DNA of 64,000 bases from Phycisphaerae bacterium. Its GTDB lineage: Bacteria > Planctomycetota > Phycisphaerae > UBA1845 > UTPLA1. The notes beneath the pieces were generated by a model. The model searched no databases. It was not told the DNA's origin and worked only from the letters and a program-made list of their open reading frames with translations. The DNA lies in the NCBI GenBank assembly GCA_023150615.1, contig JAKLKO010000016.1:1-64000 (forward strand). The letters run 5' to 3'. Shown one piece after another: positions 9,293 through 17,905 of the stretch; position 1 is the stretch's first letter, and each line of letters opens with the position of its first letter. A program made the position numbers and the translations under genes.

Positions 9293-10569
9293 CGGCGAGT
9301 CTATTGATCCGCGGCGGAAGGGTGATCGATCCGGCCGGCGGCCGCGACGGGCCGGCGGATGTGCTGATCGTCGACGGCCGGATCGCGGAGGTCGGCGCCG
9401 TGCGCGACGGCCCGGCGGAGGTCATCGACGCGAGCGGGTGCGTCGTCTGTCCGGGTCTGATTGACATGCACGTGCACCTGCGCGAGCCGGGCAACGAGGA
9501 GAAGGAGACGATCGCGACCGGCACGGCGGCGGCGGTGGCGGGCGGGTTCACGACGGTTTGCTGCATGCCGAACACGAATCCGCCGCTCGACCAGGAGTCG
9601 GCGATCGAGTTCATCTATCGTCAGGCGGCGCGATCGGCGAAGTGCCGTGTGTATCCGATCGGCGCGCTGACGAAGGGCCGCGCGGGCAAGGAGCTGGCGG
9701 AGATCGGCACGATGATCCGCGCGGGCGCGGTGGCGTTCAGCGACGACGGTTGCGGCGTGGCGAACTCGGCCGTGATGTTCCGAGCATTGCAGTACGTTTC
9801 GATGTTCGACAAGCCGGTGATCCAGCATTGCGAGGACCCCGAGCTGGCGGCGGGCGGCTGCATGAACGCCGGCGTGACGGCGACGCGGCTGGGGCTGACG
9901 GGGATCCCCTCGATCGCCGAGGAGGTGATGCTGCAGCGCGACCTGCTGCTGACGGCGCAGACGTCGGCGCGCTATCACGCCGCGCACGTCTCGACGGCCG
10001 GGTCGGTGACACTGATCCGCGAGGCGAAGCGCCGAGGGGTCCGCGTGACGGCCGAGGTGACGCCGCACCATTTGCTGCTGACGGAGGCGTGTTGCGCCGA
10101 GTTCGACACTCACGCGAAGGTGAACCCGCCGCTACGGACCGAGGCCGACGTCGACGCATGTCGTCGCGCGGTGGCGGACGGAACGATCGATTGCCTCGTG
10201 ACCGACCATGCGCCGCACGCGTCGGATGAAAAGAGCCTCGAGTTTCAGGATGCGCCCTTCGGGATCATCGGCCTCGAGACTGCCGTGCCGTTGACGCTCG
10301 AGGTGCTGGTGGAATCGGGGTTGCTCGACTGGCCGCGGTGGGTGGCGTGTTGGACGGCGAATCCCGCGCGAGTGCTCGGGCTTCCGCGCGGCACGCTGTC
10401 ACCGGGCGCGGAAGCCGATGTCACCGTGATCGATCCGGCGGCCGAGTGGACCTACGACGTCGAAAAATCGTGTTCCAGGAGTCGCAATAGCCCGTTTCAC
10501 GGCCGAACGCTCCGCGGCCGGGCCGTCGCGACGATCGTCGGGGGGCAGGTGGGGTTCCGTCTGGCGTGA
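9289..10569 (+). CDS. pyrC: Dihydroorotase
   Basis: PyrC cyclises carbamoyl aspartate to dihydroorotate. The 426-residue protein is of the longer class I type. Metal and substrate motifs are all present: DMHVHLREPG, MPNTNPPLD, FSDDG, HCED, AHVSTAGS, and DHAPH near the C-terminal third. The ATG overlaps the TGA of the HEPN remnant (ATGA), so translation may be coupled to that remnant or start from GGCAGGCGG just upstream. It completes the pyrR-pyrB-pyrC block; carAB, pyrD, pyrE and pyrF are not in the window. Confidence 0.95.
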   Translation: MTASLLIRGGRVIDPAGGRDGPADVLIVDGRIAEVGAVRDGPAEVIDASGCVVCPGLIDMHVHLREPGNEEKETIATGTAAAVAGGFTTVCCMPNTNPPLDQESAIEFIYRQAARSAKCRVYPIGALTKGRAGKELAEIGTMIRAGAVAFSDDGCGVANSAVMFRALQYVSMFDKPVIQHCEDPELAAGGCMNAGVTATRLGLTGIPSIAEEVMLQRDLLLTAQTSARYHAAHVSTAGSVTLIREAKRRGVRVTAEVTPHHLLLTEACCAEFDTHAKVNPPLRTEADVDACRRAVADGTIDCLVTDHAPHASDEKSLEFQDAPFGIIGLETAVPLTLEVLVESGLLDWPRWVACWTANPARVLGLPRGTLSPGAEADVTVIDPAAEWTYDVEKSCSRSRNSPFHGRTLRGRAVATIVGGQVGFRLA

Positions 10570-10580
10570 TGCGAAAGCGC

Positions 10581-10655
10581 ACCGCGACCGGGACGCTAAA
10601 TCGGTTTAGTTCACGGGAATCGAAGGATTGCGGATATCAGAAATCCGGTCGCGGT
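10581..10655. repeat. 11-bp perfect inverted repeat flanking 53 nt
   Basis: ACCGCGACCGG at 10581-10591 is exactly complementary to CCGGTCGCGGT at 10645-10655. The enclosed 53 nt are less GC-rich and contain a small CTAAA/TTTAG hairpin. It lies between pyrC and the promoter of the NYN gene. It could be a structured transcript end for the pyr genes or an operator-like element. Confidence 0.55.
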
Positions 10656-10668
10656 CGGCGGGTTTTCG

Positions 10669-10696
10669 TTGACGCCTGCGCAAGGGGCGGTAAAAT
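10669..10696 (+). promoter_or_regulatory. Promoter of the NYN-domain gene
   Basis: TTGACG, 16 nt, then TAAAAT. Transcription would begin near 10703, which favours the ATG at 10713 over the one at 10695, since the latter overlaps the -10 hexamer itself. Confidence 0.6.
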
Positions 10697-10712
10697 GGCT
10701 TTTTGCACGGGC

Positions 10713-11222
10713 ATGCATGTTTTGGTCGATGGGTTGAATCTGCTCTGGGCGGCCCGCGCGGACGTGGGGGGCACCTGGCATCTCGGTCGGTCCCAGCTTT
10801 GCCGGATGCTGGGCGAATGGGCGACGCGAACCGCGTCGCGACTCACGGTGGTGTTCGACGGCCGCGGGCCGGATGGTCCGTTGGCCGATCAACTCGGCGA
10901 CCCTCGGATCGACGTTCGTCAGAGCGGCGTCGGTCGGACGGCGGATGAGGTCTTGACCGAGTGCCTGAGGGAGTATTCCGGCGTCCGCGAGGCGCTGGTG
11001 GTAAGCAGCGATCGCGCGGTGCAGGCCACAGCCCGGCATCGCGGAGCGCAGTGTGTGAGATCGGAGGAGTTCTTTCGTCAGCTTCGGCGAGTGCTTTCCG
11101 CGGCGCCCGAGGCGACGGAACCGGGAGAGAAGTGGCGGGGTCTCGAGGCGGACGACGGCGTCCGCTGGCTGCGGGAATTCGGATTGGAACCGAATTCGCC
11201 GCGGCGGATCGAGGAACCCTGA
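10713..11222 (+). CDS. NYN-domain protein, YacP-like nuclease fold
   Basis: A 169-residue YacP/NYN-family protein (PIN-like fold, predicted RNA-processing nuclease). Conserved acidic positions are visible: VDGLNLLWA at the start, VVFDGRGPDG in the middle and VVSSDRAVQATARHRGA further on, giving the three-aspartate arrangement of the family. The start was set at the second ATG because the upstream in-frame ATG at 10695 lies inside a good -10 box; if translation starts there the protein gains 6 residues. The gene has its own promoter although it follows pyrC on the same strand. Substrate unknown. Confidence 0.75.
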   Translation: MHVLVDGLNLLWAARADVGGTWHLGRSQLCRMLGEWATRTASRLTVVFDGRGPDGPLADQLGDPRIDVRQSGVGRTADEVLTECLREYSGVREALVVSSDRAVQATARHRGAQCVRSEEFFRQLRRVLSAAPEATEPGEKWRGLEADDGVRWLREFGLEPNSPRRIEEP

Positions 11223-11300
11223 GGACACGCGATCGGCCGAGTCAGGGGCGCGGTGTATTGCGTCCCGGCCATCGTGGCGGCAGCCGCAGGAGGCACAGCG

Positions 11301-11714
11301 ATGTCCCTACTTCGCCACAATCCGTTCGCACACGCAATCGAGCGCGACCTGCCGCTGGAGCGTCGCTGGGCGACGTCGCGATTCGAGGAAAAACGGGAGT
11401 TCGAACGGCACCACATCGTTACCGACGTGTGGCTGCTCGACCTCGAAGGACTGACGGTCCTGCGCTGTCAGACGGACGACATCGGCCAGGGCGGTCTGCA
11501 CGCGACCGTCCCGATCGGCTTCGGCCTCGCGGTCGGCCAGCGCTACGAGCTGCGCCTGCGATCGCACGCGGACGGTGCGCCGACGCCGCGCGGCGCGGGC
11601 TGGTCGGCGTGCTACGGCACCATCATCCGCACGCGATTGCTCACGAGCGGTGACCAGCATCGGCTCGGCTTCGCGATGCGCTTCGATTCGCCGCAGCACG
11701 TGATCGTCCACTGA
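11301..11714 (+). CDS. PilZ-like domain protein
   Basis: A 137-residue soluble protein, probably a stand-alone PilZ domain. An RxxxR motif is at residues 32-36 (REFER), the position that grips cyclic di-GMP in PilZ proteins. The second motif, normally D/N-x-S-x-x-G, reads DIGQGG at 60-65, with glycine replacing serine, so ligand binding may be weak or altered. Strand-rich sequence follows, ending GFAMRFDSP, as in PilZ folds. AGGAGG lies 7 nt before the ATG. A cyclic-di-GMP enzyme is encoded about 10 kb away, but no direct link is shown. Confidence 0.55.
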   Translation: MSLLRHNPFAHAIERDLPLERRWATSRFEEKREFERHHIVTDVWLLDLEGLTVLRCQTDDIGQGGLHATVPIGFGLAVGQRYELRLRSHADGAPTPRGAGWSACYGTIIRTRLLTSGDQHRLGFAMRFDSPQHVIVH

Positions 11715-11753
11715 TCGCGAAGCGCGCCGGCCGTCCGTCGGAGCCGCCTCGAT

Positions 11754-13775
11754 TCACGGCAGCATCAGGTCGAGGAACGGCGCGACATCGGCGCCGTTGA
11801 TCATCCCATCTTCATTCAGGTCGCCGTGCCGGATGTCGCAGCCGGAAAAGGCGGCCGCGTAGCCGGCCGGATCGATCAGCGCCATCACCAGCGCGCTGAC
11901 GTCGCTCGACTCCAGCAGGCAATCGCAGTTCAGGTCGCCTCGGACCGGCGCGACGATCTGCAACGTCAGGGCCGTCGCACCGTACGAGATCGCGGTCAGC
12001 GCGCCGTTCGACGGGCACTCGATCTCGATCTGCGGGAAGGTGCCGGCAGCCGAGCCGTAGGTCAGGATGACATACGTATCACCGGGGATCGGCACGTAGG
12101 GTGCGACAAAGCGGATGTCGAGCTTCCCATCGAGGGTTGCGGCCCCGTTGACCGCGAGTCGGTCGTACTGGCCCGGCGCGGTGCCGCCGATCTCGATCTC
12201 GAGGCGACCGGCGTTGGTCTGCGCCCAGTTGCCGGTGATGGTCTGCGTGCCGCGAGGGTCGCCCGGCGCGAGTGTGGCGGCGTTGACGACGCTCCCGAGG
12301 ATCTGTCCCGTGCCGCCGATCTGTCCGCCGTTCACTCGGATCGTGCCGGAGCATTGCAGCGCGCCGTTGACAAGGGTCTGGCCGCCGGTCTGCGAGTAGT
12401 CGCCGGTCCGGTTGAGCGTGCGCGATCCGTCGATCTGCACGAGGCCGCGGTTGATGAATGGGCCGTCCGTGATGTGCAGGCCGCCCGCGCCGGCGACGTG
12501 AATTACGCCTTCGTTGACGACGTCGGAGGTGAGGTTCGGGTCGATCGTGATGGGAACGGCCTGGTTCGCGCGGATCGTGCCGTAGTTCGTCATGCCGAGG
12601 AAGTCGAAGCCGACCTGCCCGGCGCCCTCGATGGTGTTGTCGACGTTGATGAGCCGGTCGGTGCCCGTTGCGCCGAGGATGCGGTTGTTGTTCGAGTTCG
12701 ACAGAACGACCGTTCCGCCGCCCGTCAGCATGATGACGCCGTTGATGCGCAGGGTCGCGGTCGATGCGGCGGCGTTGAGCCGGAGCGTGCCGGCGTTGAC
12801 GCAGCTTCCGGGGGCGACGAGGCTCAGCCCCGCGGTGTTGCCGATCTCGATCTGACCGCCGGCAGGATTGTTGAGTTGGCCGGTGATCGTGTTGATGCCG
12901 GACGCGGCGCGAATGATGCCGCTGCCGCTGTTGGCGACCGCGACGGAGTTGAACGTGGCGCCGTTGAGCGTGATCAGGCCCGCGCCGAGGACGTCCACCG
13001 CGCCGCCCGTGATCGTGGCGCTGGTCATGCTGATCGTTCCGCCGTCGGCGCGGATCAGGCCGTCGTCGCCGGCGTCGGAGTTGGCGTACGTTCCGGCCGC
13101 GAGCTGGAGCGTCCGGCCGGGTGCGGCGCGGATCTCGCCGGTGTTGATGACGCCGCTGTTGGAGGGGTCGATCGTCAGGGCCGCGGGCTGATCGGCGATG
13201 ATCGTGCCGTGGTTGGTGATGGCGAGCAGGTCCGCGCCGAACTGTCCGGCGCCGTGGATGAGGTTGTCGACGTTGATCAGGCGGTCGGTCGCCGCGCTGC
13301 CCACGATGCGGTTGTTGACGTGGTTGCCGAGCATCACCGTGCCGCCGCCGGAGAGCGTGACGGTCCCTCCGCTGATTCGGAGATTCGTCAGCGAAGCGGA
13401 ACTGCTCAGCGTCAGCTCGCCGGCGTTGAGGATGCTCCCCGCGCCCGCGCCGCCGACGACCGTCAGGCTCTGGCCGTTGTTGATCTGAAGCCGGTCGCCG
13501 GCCGAGAGCGTAAGCCGGTCGATCACCGCGTTCTGGTTGAGCACGACGGTGATGTCGGCCGGGTCTCCATCGTCAATGCGGACGTCGTGCGTGTTCGCGC
13601 CGTTGTTGGGGACGCCATCCGGGTTCCAGTTGGCCGGGTTGCTCCACAGCGCGCTGCCGCCGTCGCCGTCCCAGGTGGAGACGATTTGCGCTGCGCGCGC
13701 ATCGGGGGCGGAGATGGAGACGAGTGCGGCCGCCCCGATGAGCAGGGCGCGCCATCGCGCGAGCGAGCGGCGCAT
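11754..13775 (-). CDS. Secreted beta-helix (autotransporter-like repeat) protein, dockerin-like tail
   Basis: A 673-residue exported protein. A signal peptide ends near residue 28 (ARA-AQ). After a WDGDGGSALWSNPANWNPDGVPNN start, typical of passenger-like repeat proteins, about 500 residues consist of short strand-forming repeats rich in G, N, T and I (GGTVTLSGGGTVMLGN, GGTVVLSNSNNNRILG and similar), predicting a right-handed beta helix. Two long copies around RLINVDN-x-I-x-GAGQ suggest internal duplication. The C-terminus is dockerin-like, with DLNCDCLLESSDV and DLNEDGMINGADV calcium-loop motifs. There is no beta-barrel domain, so it is not a classical autotransporter. A strong promoter lies upstream. 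Function unknown; a surface-layer or matrix role is inferred. Confidence 0.8.
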   Translation of the reverse strand: MRRSLARWRALLIGAAALVSISAPDARAAQIVSTWDGDGGSALWSNPANWNPDGVPNNGANTHDVRIDDGDPADITVVLNQNAVIDRLTLSAGDRLQINNGQSLTVVGGAGAGSILNAGELTLSSSASLTNLRISGGTVTLSGGGTVMLGNHVNNRIVGSAATDRLINVDNLIHGAGQFGADLLAITNHGTIIADQPAALTIDPSNSGVINTGEIRAAPGRTLQLAAGTYANSDAGDDGLIRADGGTISMTSATITGGAVDVLGAGLITLNGATFNSVAVANSGSGIIRAASGINTITGQLNNPAGGQIEIGNTAGLSLVAPGSCVNAGTLRLNAAASTATLRINGVIMLTGGGTVVLSNSNNNRILGATGTDRLINVDNTIEGAGQVGFDFLGMTNYGTIRANQAVPITIDPNLTSDVVNEGVIHVAGAGGLHITDGPFINRGLVQIDGSRTLNRTGDYSQTGGQTLVNGALQCSGTIRVNGGQIGGTGQILGSVVNAATLAPGDPRGTQTITGNWAQTNAGRLEIEIGGTAPGQYDRLAVNGAATLDGKLDIRFVAPYVPIPGDTYVILTYGSAAGTFPQIEIECPSNGALTAISYGATALTLQIVAPVRGDLNCDCLLESSDVSALVMALIDPAGYAAAFSGCDIRHGDLNEDGMINGADVAPFLDLMLP

Positions 13776-13839
13776 CGGTGAGCCCCTGATCCGACGAATG
13801 TGGCTCGGTGCGAGACGAGCCCCCAGAATCGCATTGTCG

Positions 13840-13869
13840 AGTATACGGACGAGAGATTTCGACAGTCAA
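13840..13869 (-). promoter_or_regulatory. Promoter of the beta-helix protein gene
   Basis: On the minus strand TTGACT is followed after 18 nt by TATACT. This is one of the best consensus matches in the window and gives a leader of about 60 nt to the gene starting at 13775. Confidence 0.65.
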
Positions 13870-13953
13870 CACCGGCCGGGCGAGGGAGGCGAGGTCCGCA
13901 GAAAGGGCGCGCGACGCGTCGTGGCGCACGGAGTTCTGGGGCACACCGTTCCG

Positions 13954-14415
13954 TTACACATGTCCTCGTTTGGGCGCGCGTGTCGCATCGATTGGTGGTC
14001 CGCGGCGTTTGCCCTTCACGAGATAGAAGCCGACGGCATAGCAGTACACCGCGACGGGCACGAGATGTGACCTGCTCCCCGAAACTTGATCCGGGTCGAA
14101 TGAGAGTCTTAACTGCCCGGTGTGCGGGCATGGAGGCTCTCGATGAAGCGAACACGACACAGCCCCGAGCAGATGATCGCCAAGCTGCGTGAGGCGGACA
14201 CGGGCTTCGCGAATCAACGGAAGGAACAGCGCCAGGTACGCGCGCGGTTTGTAGTCGCGATAGAGCTTGATGACTCGATGCGGCGCGTTCCACCACGGGT
14301 CTTCAGGGCGGAGTCGCGCGACAGCCTGTTCGGGGGGGAATCGACTCCATGTTTGGGCCTCAACCGCCCTGCCGATAGCGCATCGCAGGGGAGGGCAATC
14401 GACACGATCAATCAA
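13954..14415 (-). pseudogene. Reading frame interrupted by an IS3-family fragment
   Basis: A 153-codon minus-strand frame that appears to be a chimera. Its first part (about residues 1-71) contains PEDPWWNAPHRVIKLYRDYKP and a hydrophobic stretch AYLALFLPLI. Its last part contains a membrane-like segment VPVAVYCYAVGFYLV and a basic tail. The middle is the complement of an IS3-family terminus on the plus strand. Removing that insert would join the two hydrophobic parts, which suggests a small membrane protein split by the element. The original family is not recognised, and the frame staying open across the insert may be chance. Confidence 0.35.
14068..14202 (+). mobile_element. IS3-family terminus with the start of orfA
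   Basis: The segment opens with TGACCTGCTCCCCGAAACTT, which resembles IS3-family ends. After a GGAGG-type ribosome site it encodes MKRTRHSPEQMIAKLREAD, the characteristic first residues of an IS3-family OrfA helix-turn-helix protein (ATG at 14143). Similarity stops abruptly at about 14199-14202, and nothing resembling the rest of orfA, orfB or a right end is present. It is therefore a truncated relic of about 135 bp, not an active element. Confidence 0.7.
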
Positions 14416-14558
14416 TTGATCTTATGAAATAGTCGCTCGTACCGTGTTATGTCGCAGTCTGTTACAGCATTGCAGAACGCGTACGCATGGCGATTCCCAG
14501 CCGCGCTGCCGCCGCTGGGAGCCCAATGGGCGTGTCGGGGAATCGAAACGGACGCGGC

Positions 14559-15863
14559 TCAATGCCCGGCCGAGGCGACCATCTGGCGGCGGGACTTGAA
14601 TTCCGGCGCCTCCTTGATGCACGTGCCGAGGATGCCGATGGATTGCGCGAACGCGTGCCAGCCCGCGCGGTCGAAGTGCGCCGGCAGATCGCCGACGGTC
14701 GGGTACCCGGCGTCGTTGGCCTGCGGCGCGACCTGCTCCCAGTTCTGGAACAATCGCCCCCAGTCGCTCTCCAGCGCGGCGCGCATCATGCGCTTCGCGC
14801 GCGTCGGATACCAGAACGAGTCGTGGTAGATCACGCTGGCGATGTACGCCCACGGCGCCAGCCACGTCTTGAGCGACCACTCCAGCGCCGTCTTCAGCTT
14901 GCCCCAGTAGATGCGGTGCTGCATGCGGCTGGCGAACGTCATTCGCTTGAACGGGCCGTCGAAGTTCCAGTTCTCCGCGGCGGCCGTGCGGTCGCCCACG
15001 ATCTCGATCTCGCGCGGGTCGCCGCAGCCGAGGCCGAGGTCGTGCGCCAGCCGGATGAACTTGATCGAAAGCGGGTCCATGCCCATCAGCTTCGCCGCGA
15101 CCGCATCGATCGCGACCTGGTCGGCCGAGGCGAGCAGGACGTTCTTGACATGCGGCACCATGCAGCGCGGGCCCGGTCCGTCGCCGGCGAACGTGCCATC
15201 CATCACCGCAAATACGCCGCGATGGATCTTCTTCTGGATCATGAGCAGGTCGACGAGCGTCTCGTGGATGACGGGGTGCGTCCAGTGCCGGTGTTCGTTG
15301 AGCAGGCCACCGAACGCGTTCTTCATCGCGCCGGTCATCGTCGTAAAGATGTGCGTCTTGACCGTCGGGAGGTGGATGATGTTCTCGCCGATGAACCGCC
15401 GCGGAATGTGAAAGCTCTTCGGATAGACCTCGTTGAGGCAGAGAAACTTCTTCGTCAGGTCGCCGACCGCGTCACGAATGTCGATCCATGGCTCGCCTTC
15501 GTAGAGATGCACATTGCGCAGCCCGTGCGCCTCGATGACCGGAAGCTGCTGGTTCTCACGTTCGCCGAGGTGCGCGTCGATGACGACCGTTCGATTGTGG
15601 CACGCGTGGATCAGGTCCGGCCGATACCCGTCGCGCTTCATCGCGCGGATGACGCCATCGAGCTGCCAGGGCGTCGTGCTGCTGCCGGGAAAAAAGAAAT
15701 GCCACGAGATGTTGACCTTCAGCGCCGTGTCGGCGTCTCGAGCCACGACGTCCTGATAACCGGCGAGGTTCATCAGTTCGTGGTAATCGCGCCGGATCGT
15801 GGCGGGCGACGTTCGAAGGATGGCGACGGTGGACTTGGGCATCCGGCCTGGGTTCTCCGGCAT
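14559..15863 (-). CDS. DUF362 domain protein
   Basis: A 434-residue protein of the DUF362 family, whose members are often linked to iron-sulfur or redox chemistry but lack a firm function. Family signs are VAILRTSPATIRRDYHELMNLAG at the start, the long central part with LPTVKTHIFTTMTGAMKNAFGGL, and the ADQVAIDAVAAKLMGMDP segment. No CxxCxxC ferredoxin cluster is present, unlike some relatives. The start is uncertain between 15863 and an ATG seven codons in; a TATAAA-like -10 lies about 15 nt before the first. It stands alone between the IS relic and a YbaK-like gene. Confidence 0.8.
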   Translation of the reverse strand: MPENPGRMPKSTVAILRTSPATIRRDYHELMNLAGYQDVVARDADTALKVNISWHFFFPGSSTTPWQLDGVIRAMKRDGYRPDLIHACHNRTVVIDAHLGERENQQLPVIEAHGLRNVHLYEGEPWIDIRDAVGDLTKKFLCLNEVYPKSFHIPRRFIGENIIHLPTVKTHIFTTMTGAMKNAFGGLLNEHRHWTHPVIHETLVDLLMIQKKIHRGVFAVMDGTFAGDGPGPRCMVPHVKNVLLASADQVAIDAVAAKLMGMDPLSIKFIRLAHDLGLGCGDPREIEIVGDRTAAAENWNFDGPFKRMTFASRMQHRIYWGKLKTALEWSLKTWLAPWAYIASVIYHDSFWYPTRAKRMMRAALESDWGRLFQNWEQVAPQANDAGYPTVGDLPAHFDRAGWHAFAQSIGILGTCIKEAPEFKSRRQMVASAGH

Positions 15864-16017
15864 GAGGACGTACGCAGTTTATAGCGCGGAAGTTCGCCGC
15901 GGCAGCAAAAAAAACCGCTCGCGCGAATCGTGCGGCCCATGGTCGTGCCGGCACTCCGCTCAGCGCGCGGGAAACGCGGATCGGGGCTGCGATCGGCGAG
16001 ACGGTCGATCCGGCGCC

Positions 16018-16476
16018 CTAGACGTGTCGCGCGAAGTGCGCCACACGCGGCCTCGCCAGGCGCTCGTAGTCGGTCCGGGCGATCTTGATCGCCTCGGTAT
16101 GCCGGCCGCTCTGGAAGACGAGGTAGTCGTCCGCCTGGATTGAATCATCCATCCAGGTCTGCACGCCGTACGGCTCGCCGAAGGGCGGTTCCGCGCCGAT
16201 CTCGCAGTCCTTGAAGATGTTCTTCATCTCGGTCTCGGTCGCCAGCGCCGCGTAGCGCTGCCCGGCGAGCTGCGCGACGCGCTCGAGGTCGACGCGGTGC
16301 GACGCGGGCACGACGCAGAGAATGAAGTCGTCGCCCGCCTTGACCAGCACGGGTTTGGCCACCTTGCTGCCCGGAACGTGCTCCCGCGCAGCCAACTCCT
16401 GCGCGGTGTAGACGCTTCCGTGCAGGAGTCGGACGTAGGGGACCTTGTTTCCGTTGAGGAAAGTCTGGATATCCAT
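16018..16476 (-). CDS. YbaK/ProX-like aminoacyl-tRNA deacylase
   Basis: A 152-residue YbaK/EbsC-domain protein. This fold removes mischarged amino acids from tRNA (the YbaK, ProX and ProRS-editing group). Visible features are the N-terminal VPYVRLLHGSVYTAQELA, the SKVAKPVLVKAGDDFILCVVPA core with the conserved lysine, and IGAEPPFGEPYGV near the C-terminus. The ATG is preceded by GGGAGG. A perfect TATAAT lies about 100 nt upstream. Which tRNA it edits cannot be told from sequence. Confidence 0.8.
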   Translation of the reverse strand: MDIQTFLNGNKVPYVRLLHGSVYTAQELAAREHVPGSKVAKPVLVKAGDDFILCVVPASHRVDLERVAQLAGQRYAALATETEMKNIFKDCEIGAEPPFGEPYGVQTWMDDSIQADDYLVFQSGRHTEAIKIARTDYERLARPRVAHFARHV

Positions 16477-16579
16477 GGCGCGCCTCCCGCGATGCGCGCA
16501 CCGACCGGCGGACCTGTGGACGTGTCGGACGACCGGGGTCGTCCGGCCGGTGCAAACGATACCGGCGACGGGCATTGAA

Positions 16580-16585
16580 ATTATA
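16580..16585 (-). promoter_or_regulatory. -10 element upstream of the YbaK-like gene
   Basis: A perfect TATAAT on the minus strand. The best -35 candidates at 16-17 nt (TGTTGC or CTGTTG) are weak. The leader would be about 100 nt. Confidence 0.4.
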
Positions 16586-16657
16586 GCGACGCGAACGGCA
16601 TGCAACAGGTGCTCGATTCCAACGCGGCGGGGGCGGGAATCCGACCGTCGCCCCGGG

Positions 16658-17011
16658 TCATCGGCGGAGTTCGTCGACAGCCTGCGTGGCCGCGGCGCGC
16701 AACTCGGCGGCGGCCTGCGTCGCGGCGCTGCGTGCCTGCCGGGCGTACGGTCGTGCGGCCTCGATGGCCTGCGTCGTCGCGGTCCGGGCGCGGTCGACGT
16801 AGGGGCGGGCGCGTTCGGCGGCCTGTGTCGCGAGCGCCTTGCCCTTTTCGATCACCGGCTTCGCTTCCTCGCGGACCTCGGCCGCGGCCTGCGTGGCGGC
16901 GGATGTCGCGGCCTTCGTCTTGCGACGGGCGGCTTCGCGCTCGGCCGGATCGCAGCCGGCGAGGATTGAGACCAAGATCATCAGGAACAGGTAGATTCGG
17001 GCGGCGGGCAT
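16658..17011 (-). CDS. Small alanine-rich helical lipoprotein
   Basis: A 117-residue predicted lipoprotein. A short hydrophobic signal ends in the lipobox ILAGC with cysteine 20. The rest is a continuous amphipathic helix of 11-residue-like repeats rich in A, T, Q, E and R (ATQAAAEVREEAKP, ATQAAERARPYVDRAR, ATQAIEAARPYARQAR), similar in style to apolipoprotein-like or membrane-associated helical proteins. GGAGG precedes the ATG. The promoter region is shared with the divergent FHA gene. Function unknown; binding to the envelope surface is inferred. Confidence 0.65.
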   Translation of the reverse strand: MPAARIYLFLMILVSILAGCDPAEREAARRKTKAATSAATQAAAEVREEAKPVIEKGKALATQAAERARPYVDRARTATTQAIEAARPYARQARSAATQAAAELRAAATQAVDELRR

Positions 17012-17143
17012 GTCGGCCTCCGCGGCGGGATCGCGGGTATCGTACGGCGCGGCTGCGAAACGTCCAGTCGGCGCGGACGATTGCCGGGCCGGCCTGCGTA
17101 GAATCAGCAGGGGCGCCGTGCCCTGGCGCGTGCGGGAGTCGGG

Positions 17144-17905
17144 ATGCCGATCTACGTTCGATGTCCGAAATGTACAAAGGACGCGGCGGTCTCGCGCGCG
17201 GCGATCGGTCAGCGCGCGAAATGCGACGCGTGCGGCACGATCTTCCCGGTTCCGTTCGGCAGCGGCCATCTGGTCGTCGAGTGGGGCCTGTCGGAGACCG
17301 GCCGGCACATTCCGCTCGCGCCGCCGCACGCGGTGACGATTGGCCGGGCGGACGACAACACGCTGCAACTGCGCGGCGCCTCCGTGTCGAGACATCACGC
17401 GCGGATCGACTGGGAGCAGGGCGGCTGGGTCCTGCGCGACGCGGGGAGCGGCAACGGGGTGCGCCTCAACGACGTCATCACGCGCGAAGCGCGACTCTCG
17501 AACGGCGACAGCATCATTCTCGGCGAGTTCGTCCTGCGCGTGACCATCGGCGCGGCGCCGAACACGGCCCTGGAGTCGCTCGCGCGCGCGGAACTGGGCG
17601 CAAACCCGGCCGCGTTTCCCGGCGATCCGCGCCTCGAATCCCCGGTCGCGCCGCTGGCCACGCCGCGCGCGGCCGATCCGAGGGAGCGCACGGCCGTCGG
17701 GATGCGCCCGACCGGCGCGCCGTCCGTCCCGGCGGTCGTGTCGTCGCAACCGGCCGCTGACGCGCGTCCGCCGGTTTCGGCGATGGATGCCGCGATGTTG
17801 CCGCGGCCGGCGGCGCACTCGGTCACATGGGTTTACTGGCTGATCGGCGCGTGCTCGATCGTGCTCGCCGGGGTGATCCTCGGCATGCTGCTATTGTGGG
17901 GCTGA
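17144..17905 (+). CDS. FHA-domain membrane protein with zinc ribbon
   Basis: A 253-residue protein with three parts. A zinc-ribbon-like knuckle has cysteines 7, 10, 27 and 30. An FHA domain (about 45-135) recognises phosphothreonine peptides and shows GR at 67-68, SRHH at 82-85 and GSGNG at 101-105. A Pro/Ala-rich linker leads to one C-terminal transmembrane helix near 228-250, so the FHA domain probably faces the cytoplasm as a tail-anchored receptor. Its 3' end overlaps the convergent DUF1571 gene by 15 bases. The kinase whose targets it reads is unknown; the only kinase-like protein in this window looks inactive. Confidence 0.85.
   Translation: MPIYVRCPKCTKDAAVSRAAIGQRAKCDACGTIFPVPFGSGHLVVEWGLSETGRHIPLAPPHAVTIGRADDNTLQLRGASVSRHHARIDWEQGGWVLRDAGSGNGVRLNDVITREARLSNGDSIILGEFVLRVTIGAAPNTALESLARAELGANPAAFPGDPRLESPVAPLATPRAADPRERTAVGMRPTGAPSVPAVVSSQPAADARPPVSAMDAAMLPRPAAHSVTWVYWLIGACSIVLAGVILGMLLLWG

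Noticed and set aside
11826-13781. A 651-codon plus-strand frame
   Set aside because: Antisense shadow of the beta-helix secreted protein, which has a signal peptide, repeats, dockerin-like end and a promoter.
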